The position numbers were made by a program, and so were the translations under genes. DNA of 64,000 nucleotides from the NCBI GenBank assembly GCA_012270965.1, contig JAAXHJ010000048.1, positions 1 through 64,000 on the forward strand. Direction: 5' to 3'. The notes under the pieces are model-generated. The model saw only the letters and a list, made by a program, of their open reading frames with translations. It had not been told where the DNA came from and searched no databases. Below, in pieces: positions 26,270 to 34,435 of the stretch. The DNA comes from Candidatus Palauibacter poriticola (GTDB lineage: Bacteria > Gemmatimonadota > Gemmatimonadetes > Palauibacterales > Palauibacteraceae). How positions within the stretch are numbered: the first letter of the stretch is position 1; every line of letters starts with the position of its first letter.

Positions 26270-28387
26270 ATGCGCACGCGACTCCACGCCCTGCTGCTCC
26301 TCCTTCCGGCCGCCGCCTGCACCGCGGGCGCGCCACCGCCCGAGCCGTCGGCCGTGCGGAGCGCCGCCGATGTGACCGACGCCGTGCTCGAGGCCGCCCG
26401 GCCCGATGGCAACTGGCTCACCTATGGCGGCAACTACGCGGAGGACCGCTTCAGCACGCTGGACGAAATCACGCGCGACAACGTCGGTCGTCTCGGCCTC
26501 GCTTGGACGTACGACATCGAGTTGCGCGGCGGGGTCGAGGCCACGCCGCTCGTCGTGGGCGGCGTCATGTACGTCAGTTCTCCGTGGAGCGTGGTACACG
26601 CCATCGACACGCGGACGGGCGAGCGGCTGTGGCGCCACGACCCCGCCGTGCCGCGCATCCGCGGGCGCCTCGCCTGCTGCGACGTGGTGAACCGCGGCGT
26701 CGCGCTCTACGAGGGCAAGGTGATCGTGGGCACGATCGACGGGCGCCTCATCGCACTCGATGCCGAGACCGGCGACGTCGTGTGGGAGACGCTCACGGTC
26801 GACCCGAACGAGGCCTACACGATCACCGGCGCGGTTCGCATCGTCCAAGGTATGGCCATCATCGGAAACGGGGGAGCCGAGTACGGCGTCCGGGGCTACG
26901 TGTCGGCCTACGACGCGGACGACGGCGAACTCGTGTGGCGCACCTACACGGTGCCCGGCAACCCGGCGGACGGGTTCGAATCCGAAGCCATGGAGATGGC
27001 GGCGGAGACGTGGAGCGGAGAGTGGTGGATCGCGGGCGGCGGCGGCACGGCTTGGGACTCGATCATCTACGATTCGGACCTCGACCTCCTCTACATCGGA
27101 ACGGGGAACGGGTCTCCGTGGTCCCGAAGCCACCGCAGCCCCGGGGGCGGCGACAACCTCTTCCTCGCCTCGATCCTCGCCCTGCGGCCGCAGACGGGCG
27201 AATACGTGTGGCACTTCCAGACGACGCCCGGCGATCACTGGGACTACACGGCGGTCCAGCCGATGACGCTCGCCGACCTCGAGTTCGAGGGGCGCATGCG
27301 CCGCGTGATCATGCAGGCCCCGAAGAACGGGTTCTTCTACGTCCTCGATGCGGAGACCGGCGAGTTCCTCTCGGGTAGGGAGTACATCGTCCAGAACTGG
27401 GCCGAGGGACTCGACCTCGAGACGGGCCGCCCCACCGAGCGGCCGGAAGCCGTGCACGCGGAGGTGTGGACGCTGATCACGCCCGCCGCCCTCGGGGGCC
27501 ACAACTGGCAACCGCAGTCCTTCAACCCCGAGACCGGGCTCATGTATCTGCCGATTCAGGAGGGATGGGTCGAGCGCAGCGAGCCGCCCGACTGGACGTT
27601 CACCGATCTCGAGATCGAGGACCACGGCTACGGGCCGGCCGTGAGCAACCTCGGGCTGCTGAGCCGCTACGGCGCCCGGGATGAGGCGGGGTTCCTCGTC
27701 GCCTGGGATCCGAAGGCGCAGGAGGCGCGCTGGACCGTCCCCCAACTCGGCTATTGGAACGGCGGAACCATGACGACGACGACGGGCCTCGTGTTCCAAG
27801 GCGGCGGGGACGGCCGCTTCGTCGCCTACGACGCGGAGACCGGAGATCCGTTGTGGGAGGTCTCGACCGGCCTCGGCATCCTCGGCGGTCCCGTGACCTA
27901 TCTCGTCGACGGGCAACAGCACGTCTCGGTGGCCGCCGGCTGGGGGGGTGCGCGCGGCCGGAGCGGCTCCCCGTACGGCGAGGCGGCGGACTACGAGCAG
28001 CGTGGGCGGATTTTCACCTTCGTCCTGGACGGGACGGAGCCCATGCCCACACCGCAGCGGAAGCGGCCGGCGAACGTGCCCGACCTCGATCTGCCCGCGG
28101 ACACCGAGTCGCTGGCGCGCGGGGCGACCGCGTACCGGCAGTATTGCCGCATCTGTCACGGCGCCGGAGGCGGCTCGGAGGGCGCGATGCCGAACCTGCA
28201 GCGATCAACCGACATCGTCCACCGCAACTTCGAGGACATCGTGCTGGGAGGGAGCCGCGAGACGGAGGGGATGCCATCGTACGAAGGATTGCTCGATGCC
28301 GAGCAGGTTCGGCTGATCCAAGCCTTTATCGTGTCGAGGGCGCGGGAGACGAGCGCGGCCGAGGCGGGGGCGGGCGGCGGCGGCTGA
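26270..28387 (+). CDS. PQQ-dependent dehydrogenase with C-terminal cytochrome c domain
   Basis: Quinoprotein beta-propeller repeats, adjacent Cys-Cys (LACCDVVNRG), heme motif CRICHG. Confidence 0.94.
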   Translation: MRTRLHALLLLLPAAACTAGAPPPEPSAVRSAADVTDAVLEAARPDGNWLTYGGNYAEDRFSTLDEITRDNVGRLGLAWTYDIELRGGVEATPLVVGGVMYVSSPWSVVHAIDTRTGERLWRHDPAVPRIRGRLACCDVVNRGVALYEGKVIVGTIDGRLIALDAETGDVVWETLTVDPNEAYTITGAVRIVQGMAIIGNGGAEYGVRGYVSAYDADDGELVWRTYTVPGNPADGFESEAMEMAAETWSGEWWIAGGGGTAWDSIIYDSDLDLLYIGTGNGSPWSRSHRSPGGGDNLFLASILALRPQTGEYVWHFQTTPGDHWDYTAVQPMTLADLEFEGRMRRVIMQAPKNGFFYVLDAETGEFLSGREYIVQNWAEGLDLETGRPTERPEAVHAEVWTLITPAALGGHNWQPQSFNPETGLMYLPIQEGWVERSEPPDWTFTDLEIEDHGYGPAVSNLGLLSRYGARDEAGFLVAWDPKAQEARWTVPQLGYWNGGTMTTTTGLVFQGGGDGRFVAYDAETGDPLWEVSTGLGILGGPVTYLVDGQQHVSVAAGWGGARGRSGSPYGEAADYEQRGRIFTFVLDGTEPMPTPQRKRPANVPDLDLPADTESLARGATAYRQYCRICHGAGGGSEGAMPNLQRSTDIVHRNFEDIVLGGSRETEGMPSYEGLLDAEQVRLIQAFIVSRARETSAAEAGAGGGG

Positions 28388-28441
28388 ACCGACGGACCCA
28401 TCACCGACAACGAACCAACGAACAACGAGAGGAACCGACTC

Positions 28442-28888
28442 ATGAAGCGCTTCATTCTGGTCCTATTTCTTGCCAGCGGAGGTTTCGCGACCATGGCTCC
28501 CGATCTTTCGGCCCAGCGTGAGTACATCAACCCGCGGCACGCGAGCGAGGAAGGCGTCCCGCCCTTCAGCGGCGCCGTCTGGGTGGGCGACCTGCTCTTC
28601 GTGTCGGGGTCGCTGGGACTCGTGGACGGGCGTCCCCCGAACGACGCGGAGGAGGAGGCGCGCCTCGTCATGGAGTCGATCAAGAGCACGGTGGAGGCGG
28701 CCGGGATCACGATGGACGACCTCGTCTCCGTGCAGGTGTTCTGTTCGGACGTCGATCTCTACGACGTGTTCAACGGGGTCTACCGGACCTACTTCACGGA
28801 GAATTTCCCGGCGCGCGCCTTCCTCGGCTCCGGGCCCCTCCTGTTCGGGGCGCGCTTCGAGGTGCTGGCCATCGGCTCCCGCAACTGA
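28442..28888 (+). CDS. Secreted RidA family protein
   Basis: Signal peptide, then PPFSGAVWVGDLLFVSGSLGLVDG...VEAAGITMDDLVSVQVFCSDVDLYDVFNGVYRTYF...PARAFLGSGPLLFGARFEVLAI. Confidence 0.9.
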   Translation: MKRFILVLFLASGGFATMAPDLSAQREYINPRHASEEGVPPFSGAVWVGDLLFVSGSLGLVDGRPPNDAEEEARLVMESIKSTVEAAGITMDDLVSVQVFCSDVDLYDVFNGVYRTYFTENFPARAFLGSGPLLFGARFEVLAIGSRN

Positions 28889-28896
28889 GCCGCGGC

Positions 28897-28941
28897 AGCC
28901 GAGCCGGGGCAGCCGAGCCCGAGGGCAGCCGAGCCGGGGGC
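28897..28941. repeat. ~14-16-bp tandem repeat downstream of the RidA stop
   Basis: CAGCCGAGCCGGGG / CAGCCGAGCCCGAGGG / CAGCCGAGCCGGGGG. Confidence 0.9.
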
Positions 28942-28946
28942 GGGAG

Positions 28947-29864
28947 CTGATCACCGAGGCGGGGCCCGTAAGAGGACCCCGGCCCGATCTCGCCGACGCG
29001 CTGGAGCGGGGGGAGATCGTCTTCTTCCCCGCGTGTCCGGTGACGCTCCCGCCGAAGCGCAACTTGGTGAGGCTGCGGACGGAACTCCCGAGCCGGTTGC
29101 GGGCGAAGAACGTCAGCTACCACCCCGAGAGCGGACGCCTTCGCGGAGTCGCGTCGCGCGCAGGGATGCGGGAGGCGGTTCTCGACACCCTCACGGCGCA
29201 TGGCGCCAGGGTTCGCGCCTTCCTGAGGGAGTGCATGCCCGCGCTCACCGAGGGATGGACCGTGGGGACGACGAGCTTCCGCCCGATCCAGGAGCGGGGC
29301 CGCGGCCTCCCCGCGCACGCGAGCAACGAGCTGATCCACTTCGATGCCGGTGCCTACGGGGCCACGGACGGGGACCGAATCCTCCGTTTTTTCGTCAACG
29401 TGAACCCGGACGAGGACCGCGTATGGTGTACGAAGGGGACGTTCCCCGATGTGTTCGCGCGGTGCGGGACCGAGGCGGGGGTGGCAGACGGCGGCTCGCT
29501 CGAGCGGGGCCCGGCGGACCGTCTGCGCAGGCGCCTGCTGAGGGGGATCGCGAAGGCGGGGCTGGGTGAGGCGGTGCTGGCGGACTCCAGCCCGTACGAC
29601 CGGCTCATGCGCCGCTTCCACAACTATATGAAGGACACGCCGGCCTTCCAGGAGCGGGACGAGTCGTGGCGGGAGATCCGCTTCCCGCCCTTCTCGGCCT
29701 GGATGGTTCTCACCGACATGGTGAGCCACGCGAGCGTGGCCGGGCAACACGCGCTCGTGGACACCTTCATCCTCCGGCTCGCCGCATGCCGCCGCCCGGA
29801 ACTCGCCCCCATCAACATCCTACGCGGGCGGCAGGGAAACGCCCGAGCGGGGGGGACCGCCTGA
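28947..29864 (+). CDS. Kdo hydroxylase (KdoO)-like family protein; start uncertain
   Basis: DALERGEIVFFPACPVTLP...NVSYHPESGRLRG...TSFRPIQERGRGLPAHASNELIHFDAGAYGATDGDRILRFFVNVNPDEDRVW. Confidence 0.82.
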   Translation: MITEAGPVRGPRPDLADALERGEIVFFPACPVTLPPKRNLVRLRTELPSRLRAKNVSYHPESGRLRGVASRAGMREAVLDTLTAHGARVRAFLRECMPALTEGWTVGTTSFRPIQERGRGLPAHASNELIHFDAGAYGATDGDRILRFFVNVNPDEDRVWCTKGTFPDVFARCGTEAGVADGGSLERGPADRLRRRLLRGIAKAGLGEAVLADSSPYDRLMRRFHNYMKDTPAFQERDESWREIRFPPFSAWMVLTDMVSHASVAGQHALVDTFILRLAACRRPELAPINILRGRQGNARAGGTA

Positions 29865-29945
29865 GGCTGTGGACAAGCCCGAGGCGGGGGAACGACCGAG
29901 GCAGGGGAAACGCCTGAGACGAGGGAAGGGCCCGAGGCGGGGAAC
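29824..29945. repeat. Imperfect ~18-bp tandem repeat spanning the KdoO-like stop codon
   Basis: GCCCGAGCGGGGGGGACC / GCCTGAGGCTGTGGACAA / GCCCGAGGCGGGGGAAC / GACCGAGGCAGGGGAAAC / GCCTGAGACGAGGGAAGG / GCCCGAGGCGGGGAAC. Confidence 0.85.
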
Positions 29946-29963
29946 TCCAAGTGAGGGAGGCCG

Positions 29964-30746
29964 ATGAAGCGCGCCATCGCCGTAGACTGGTCCGGAGCGA
30001 AATCGGGAGCGAAGTCCAAGATATGGCTCGCCGAGGTCCGTGAGGAACGCCTGACCTGTCTCGAATCGGGACGCGACCGTAGTGACCTGGTCCAGCATCT
30101 GATCGACGCCGCCTCCACCGAGCCGGATTTCGTCGTTGGCTTGGATTTTGCGTTCTCGTTCCCCCGCTGGTTCGCGGAGCAACGGCGCGCAGCGTCAATC
30201 AAAGAGCTTTGGGATCTCGTCGCCGAGCGGGGCGAGGCGTGGTTGGCAAGTTGCCGGGAGCCGTTCTGGGGAAAACCGGGAAGGAGGAAGCCGAACCTAC
30301 CCGAGCACTTCAGGCGCACGGAATGGGAGGTGTTCGGGGCGACAGACTCGAAGCCTAAGAGCGTGTTCCAGATCGGGGGCGGCGGTGCGGTGGGCACCGG
30401 CTCGATTCGAGGCATGCCTCACCTCGCGAAGCTCCGCGCGGCGGGCTTCTCGATCTGGCCGTTTGACGAGGTGCGGACGCCCCTGGTGATCGAGATCTAT
30501 CCGCGGCTGTTCTTCACGCGTTCGGTGACCAAGTCCGATTTCGATGAGCGGCACGCATACTTGAAGCAAGGGTTCCCGGAACTGGAGGGCTTGCTCGCGT
30601 GCAAGGCCAAGTCTTCCGAGGACGCCTTCGACGCCGCGGTCTCCGCCGTGGTCATGAGCCGCCACCTGAACGAACTATCGGACCTTGCCGCTTCCCGGGA
30701 CCGCACGGAGCGCATCGAGGGAAGAATCTGGTGGCCCCCGGAGTAG
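29964..30746 (+). CDS. DUF429-like predicted nuclease family protein
   Basis: AIAVDWSGAKSGAKSKIWLAEV...VVGLDFAFSFP...LVIEIYPRLFF...EDAFDAAVSAVVM. Confidence 0.75.
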   Translation: MKRAIAVDWSGAKSGAKSKIWLAEVREERLTCLESGRDRSDLVQHLIDAASTEPDFVVGLDFAFSFPRWFAEQRRAASIKELWDLVAERGEAWLASCREPFWGKPGRRKPNLPEHFRRTEWEVFGATDSKPKSVFQIGGGGAVGTGSIRGMPHLAKLRAAGFSIWPFDEVRTPLVIEIYPRLFFTRSVTKSDFDERHAYLKQGFPELEGLLACKAKSSEDAFDAAVSAVVMSRHLNELSDLAASRDRTERIEGRIWWPPE

Positions 30747-30759
30747 GCGGCCGCCCGTA

Positions 30760-30813
30760 GTAGGTGCCGTCAATAGGGTGCCCTCAGCAGGGTGCCGTCA
30801 GTAGGTGCCGTCG
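30760..30813. repeat. 13-14-bp tandem repeat containing the decarboxylase stop codon
   Basis: GTAGGTGCCGTCA / ATAGGGTGCCCTCA / GCAGGGTGCCGTCA / GTAGGTGCCGTCG. Confidence 0.9.
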
Positions 30814-32093
30814 AGAAAGGTGTCGTGGAGGCGGTCGCTCCGGGCGATGGCGACGCACGCCTCGAGGTCCGAGAGGTATTCGCCGAGCACGGGCGTGTGG
30901 ACGGATGTGATCGGCTGGTGGATGGCGGGCGGCTTGCGGTGCTGTCCCATCATCCAGCCCCGCTCGTTCATGAGCCTTGCCACCGCGAAGATGTTGAACG
31001 GTTCTCCGGGCTCGACATCGTAGCGGAAGAGGTTCGTGTCCCCCTCGGGTTCGAACACGTAGAGGCCGTCGATCTCCCTCACGCCCTGAATCGCCGCGCG
31101 GGTCGTCTCCATGATCCCGCGCACGATCTCCCGGTATCCCTCCCGCCCGAGGTGCCGGAGCATGGTCCAAGCGCACGCCACCGCGCCCCCCGGCCGGGAG
31201 CCTTGGGCCGTGGCCGAGGCGTAGGAACCGCCGGCGAGATCGCGGACGACATACCGCGCGTGCCGCACGTCGTCGCCATCGGTGAAGAGCACGAGGGAGG
31301 CGCTCTTCTGCGCGAAACCGAACTTGTGGAGGTCGGCGGAGAGGCTGGATACGCCCGGGACGGAGAGATCGAAGTCGGGGACCGGGTAACCGAGTTCCCG
31401 CGCAAAGGGCGAGATGAAGCCGCCGTAGCAGGCATCCGAGTGCAGACGGACGCCCGTCTCGAGGGCGAGTTCTCCCAGCTCGCGCATGGGGTCGATGAGG
31501 CCGTAGTAGATGGTGGGGGCCCCGGCGTAGATGAAGACGGAGGCTTCGTCGATAGCCTCGCGGATGGCGTCCACATCAGCGCGATAGTCGGCCCGGCAAT
31601 CCACGTACTTCATGTCGAGGTCGAGGATCTGGGCCGCCTTGTCGACCGACGGGTGGCGGCTGTAGGCGGCGACGATGTTGAGCCGGCCCAAGTCCGGGCG
31701 CGCTTCCCGCTTCATGTCGCGCGCGACCTTCACGGCCTGGAAGATGCTCTCCGTGCCCCCCGAGGTGAACTGGCCCGCCGCGCCCTCGGGCGCGTTGAAG
31801 AGATCGAGACCCATCTCGACGACCTCTTCCTCCATCGCGCCGACGCTGGGGAAGGAACCCTGCCCCGAGAGGGCGTTCTCCACCGAGTAGATCGCGTGAG
31901 ACGCGTCCTGCACCCGCTTTAGGTCTTCGTTCACGTAGTAGACGAGGTACGGAACGCGACCGTTCCTCCAGTCGTAGTCGATCGCCTTACGGTCGAGCAG
32001 TTCGCCCCTGAGCGTCTCCCACTCGATTCCCCGCTCCGGGAGTCGCTTTCGGGTCCGAACCTCAGGACTCAGCGTACTCGTTGCCCGCGCCAC
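30798..32093 (-). CDS. PLP-dependent group II decarboxylase/sphingosine-1-phosphate lyase-like enzyme
   Basis: GQFTSGGTESIFQAVKVARD, HSDACYGGFISPFA, SLSADLHKFGFAQKSASLVLF. GTG start at 32093 is an estimate. Confidence 0.92.
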   Translation of the reverse strand: MARATSTLSPEVRTRKRLPERGIEWETLRGELLDRKAIDYDWRNGRVPYLVYYVNEDLKRVQDASHAIYSVENALSGQGSFPSVGAMEEEVVEMGLDLFNAPEGAAGQFTSGGTESIFQAVKVARDMKREARPDLGRLNIVAAYSRHPSVDKAAQILDLDMKYVDCRADYRADVDAIREAIDEASVFIYAGAPTIYYGLIDPMRELGELALETGVRLHSDACYGGFISPFARELGYPVPDFDLSVPGVSSLSADLHKFGFAQKSASLVLFTDGDDVRHARYVVRDLAGGSYASATAQGSRPGGAVACAWTMLRHLGREGYREIVRGIMETTRAAIQGVREIDGLYVFEPEGDTNLFRYDVEPGEPFNIFAVARLMNERGWMMGQHRKPPAIHQPITSVHTPVLGEYLSDLEACVAIARSDRLHDTFLDGTY

Positions 32094-32190
32094 TTCGATG
32101 TCCTCCGTCGTACGGTAGCGTGCCTCGACATCCGTCCGCGTCACCGACCGGTGCCGGTCGGTTGCCGGTCGTCGGGTTCCAACCTTGTCC

Positions 32191-32274
32191 CGCGGGATCG
32201 GCCGGGCAACGCGCCGGGATCGGCGGAGCAACGCGCCGGGATCAGCCGGGTAACGCGCGGAGATCGGCTGGACA
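32191..32274. repeat. ~22-bp tandem repeat in the divergent decarboxylase/SSS intergenic region
   Basis: CGCGCCGGGATCGGCGGAGCAA / CGCGCCGGGATCAGCCGGGTAA plus two flanking degenerate units. Confidence 0.9.
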
Positions 32275-32425
32275 CGCCGTCGGACGCGCCGCACGCACGC
32301 ACCGCCGGACGCGCCGCCGCACGCGCCGGTCGGACGCGGGGCTTGTCTGTCGAGGCGGGCTCCAATCAGATACCGGGTCCGCAAGCCGTCGAGAAGACCG
32401 GCCCGCACCCTAGCCCGAGAGACGG

Positions 32426-33898
32426 ATGGCCTGGCTGCAGACACACTGGATCGCGGTGGCCCTCCTCGCCGCGTACGGCACCCTGCTCGTGCGGCACGCG
32501 ATCGAGGGCCGCCGCGGGACGAAGGGACGGGCGGACTACTACGTCGGAGGACGGTCGATGGGCGGGGTCGTGCTCGGCCTCTCCTTCTTCGCGACCTACT
32601 CGAGCACGAACAGCTTCGTCGGCTTCTCGGGACAGGCGTACACCTACGGGGCGCCCTGGCTCCTGCTCGCGCCCGCCGTCGTCGTCTTCTCCCTCGCGGC
32701 CTGGATTTGGGTCGCGCCGCGGCTGCGCGCTTTCACGGGGGCGGTGGATTCCGTCACGCTCGCCGACTACGTGGGGTTCCGCTTCGAGAGCCGGGCGGCG
32801 CGCGTGCTCGCGGCGGTCATCGTCATCTTCGCCAGCTTCCTGTACATGATCGCCGTCTTCAAGGGGATCGGGAACCTGCTCGAGATCTTCCTCGACATCC
32901 CCTACAGGGGCGCGATCGGGTTCGTGTTCCTCGTCGTCGTCCTCTACACGGCGGTCGGCGGGTTCATCTCGGTCGTGAAGACCGATGCGGTGCAGGGGAT
33001 CGTGATGTCGATCGCGGCCGTCCTCCTCTTCTGGGGCACGCTGAACAGCGCCGGGGGGCTGGGGGCCATCGACGCGATCCGCCAGGCGCCGGCAACCTCG
33101 GGGCTCTTCCGCTGGGACGCCGCCATGCCCTTCCCCGTCCTCATCGGGATCATCGTGGCGGGGACGCTCAAGTTCATCGTCGATCCGCGACAGCTCTCGC
33201 GCTTCTACGCGCTCGCCGGCCCGCAGGCGGTGCGCCGCGGACTCATCGTGTCGACGATCGCGTTCCTCGGCGTGTACACGCTCCTGCTCCCGATCGGGCT
33301 CTATGCCCACGCGGTGATCGGCGGCGGGCTCGCGGAATCGGACCTCGTCGTGCCGACGTTGCTTGGGGATGCGGGGATTCTGCCGGCGCTCCCGGCGGCG
33401 TTCATCCTCGTGGCCATGCTCGCCGCGGCGATGTCGTCGCTGGACAGCGTGCTGCTCGTGATGGCCTCGACTTGGGAGCGGGACGTGATCTCATTCTTCC
33501 GCCGGGCGGAGGCGGGACGAGATGAGGGAGGCGACGAGGGACGCGCCGTGGCGCATACGCGGTTCTGGGTCGCGCTGTTCGCGGTCATCACGGCCGCCCT
33601 CGCGCTCAATCCGCCGGGGAGCATCGTCACGCTGACCGCGTTTTCGGGTGGCCTCTACGCGGCCTGCTTTTTCCCTGCCGTGGTACTCGGTCTGCTCTGG
33701 CGGCGAGGTTCCGGCGCGGGAGCCGTGGCTTCGCTCCTGACCGGCGTCACGGTGCTGCTGTGCTGGGATCTGGTTCCGTTCGCCGGTGCCGTACACGAGG
33801 TGTTCCCCGCCATGGCGCTCTCGCTCGCCGCCTACGTGGCGTGCGGCCTCGCGGCCCCGCCACTGGCCGCGGCGCGCCGCCTCGACGTCAGCCTCTGA
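32426..33898 (+). CDS. Sodium:solute symporter (SSS) family transporter
   Basis: Thirteen-helix-like pattern; GRSMGGVVLGLSFFATYSSTNSFVGFSGQAY, AVGGFISVVKTDAVQGIVM, AAAMSSLDSVLLVMASTWERD. Confidence 0.94.
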   Translation: MAWLQTHWIAVALLAAYGTLLVRHAIEGRRGTKGRADYYVGGRSMGGVVLGLSFFATYSSTNSFVGFSGQAYTYGAPWLLLAPAVVVFSLAAWIWVAPRLRAFTGAVDSVTLADYVGFRFESRAARVLAAVIVIFASFLYMIAVFKGIGNLLEIFLDIPYRGAIGFVFLVVVLYTAVGGFISVVKTDAVQGIVMSIAAVLLFWGTLNSAGGLGAIDAIRQAPATSGLFRWDAAMPFPVLIGIIVAGTLKFIVDPRQLSRFYALAGPQAVRRGLIVSTIAFLGVYTLLLPIGLYAHAVIGGGLAESDLVVPTLLGDAGILPALPAAFILVAMLAAAMSSLDSVLLVMASTWERDVISFFRRAEAGRDEGGDEGRAVAHTRFWVALFAVITAALALNPPGSIVTLTAFSGGLYAACFFPAVVLGLLWRRGSGAGAVASLLTGVTVLLCWDLVPFAGAVHEVFPAMALSLAAYVACGLAAPPLAAARRLDVSL

Positions 33899-33919
33899 CG
33901 CCGGCCCCGACCGTCCGTA

Positions 33920-34435
33920 TCAGGCTCTGATGCGGTTTCGGCCGTCCGTCGCGAGATCGAGGGCGAGCCGACAGCACAGCGACCCTCGGTCCGCTCCATC
34001 CTGCAGTTCGCTCGGCGGCTTCCAGCTCCACTCGGAATACTGGGTGACGCCGGGGACGGGCTGCGGTACGCGGGGCTCTCCCGCCACGATCCGGGCCGCG
34101 TGCAGTCGCATCTCGAGCCGATAGCCCGCGCGGTCGAGGTGGCCCGTGCGGTCGAAGCGGCACGCGCGGTCGAGGTGGCCCGCGCCCAGGCAGCCGAGAT
34201 CCTCCGTCTCCACCCCGAGTTTCTCGCAGCCGATGCGCCGCACGAGCGCCTCGTCCAGCTCACCCTCGGCGTGCGAGCCCGCGGGGAGGCCCCACGCGCC
34301 GGGGAGATCGGGATCGTCAGCGGGGCGGCGCACGAGCAGCCAGCGCGGCGTCTCGCGGGCCGACCCCGGGGCCTCGATTACCAGGGCCAGCGCGGGACGC
34401 GAGGAGCGGGTTCCGGGGCCGCCGTCGCCCATCAT
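33920..34435 (-). CDS. NUDIX hydrolase-like protein with an 18-bp repeat insertion
   Basis: LALVIEAPG...WLLVRRPADDPDLPGAWGLPAGSHAEGELDEALVRRIGCEKLGVE, then GHLDRACRFDRTGHLDRAG repeat. Confidence 0.75.
   Translation of the reverse strand: MMGDGGPGTRSSRPALALVIEAPGSARETPRWLLVRRPADDPDLPGAWGLPAGSHAEGELDEALVRRIGCEKLGVETEDLGCLGAGHLDRACRFDRTGHLDRAGYRLEMRLHAARIVAGEPRVPQPVPGVTQYSEWSWKPPSELQDGADRGSLCCRLALDLATDGRNRIRA
34128..34181. repeat. 18-bp tandem repeat, three copies, within the NUDIX ORF
   Basis: GCGCGGTCGAGGTGGCCC / GTGCGGTCGAAGCGGCAC / GCGCGGTCGAGGTGGCCC. Confidence 0.95.

Noticed and set aside
25843-26421. 192-aa minus-strand ORF
   Set aside because: Low-complexity translation overlapping both an intergenic region and the PQQ dehydrogenase start; no motif to support it.
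26972-26985. GGGTTCGAATCC tRNA T-loop-like text
   Set aside because: Lies inside the PQQ dehydrogenase coding sequence with no cloverleaf partners around it.
26180-28159. 659-aa minus-strand ORF
   Set aside because: Antisense to the PQQ dehydrogenase.
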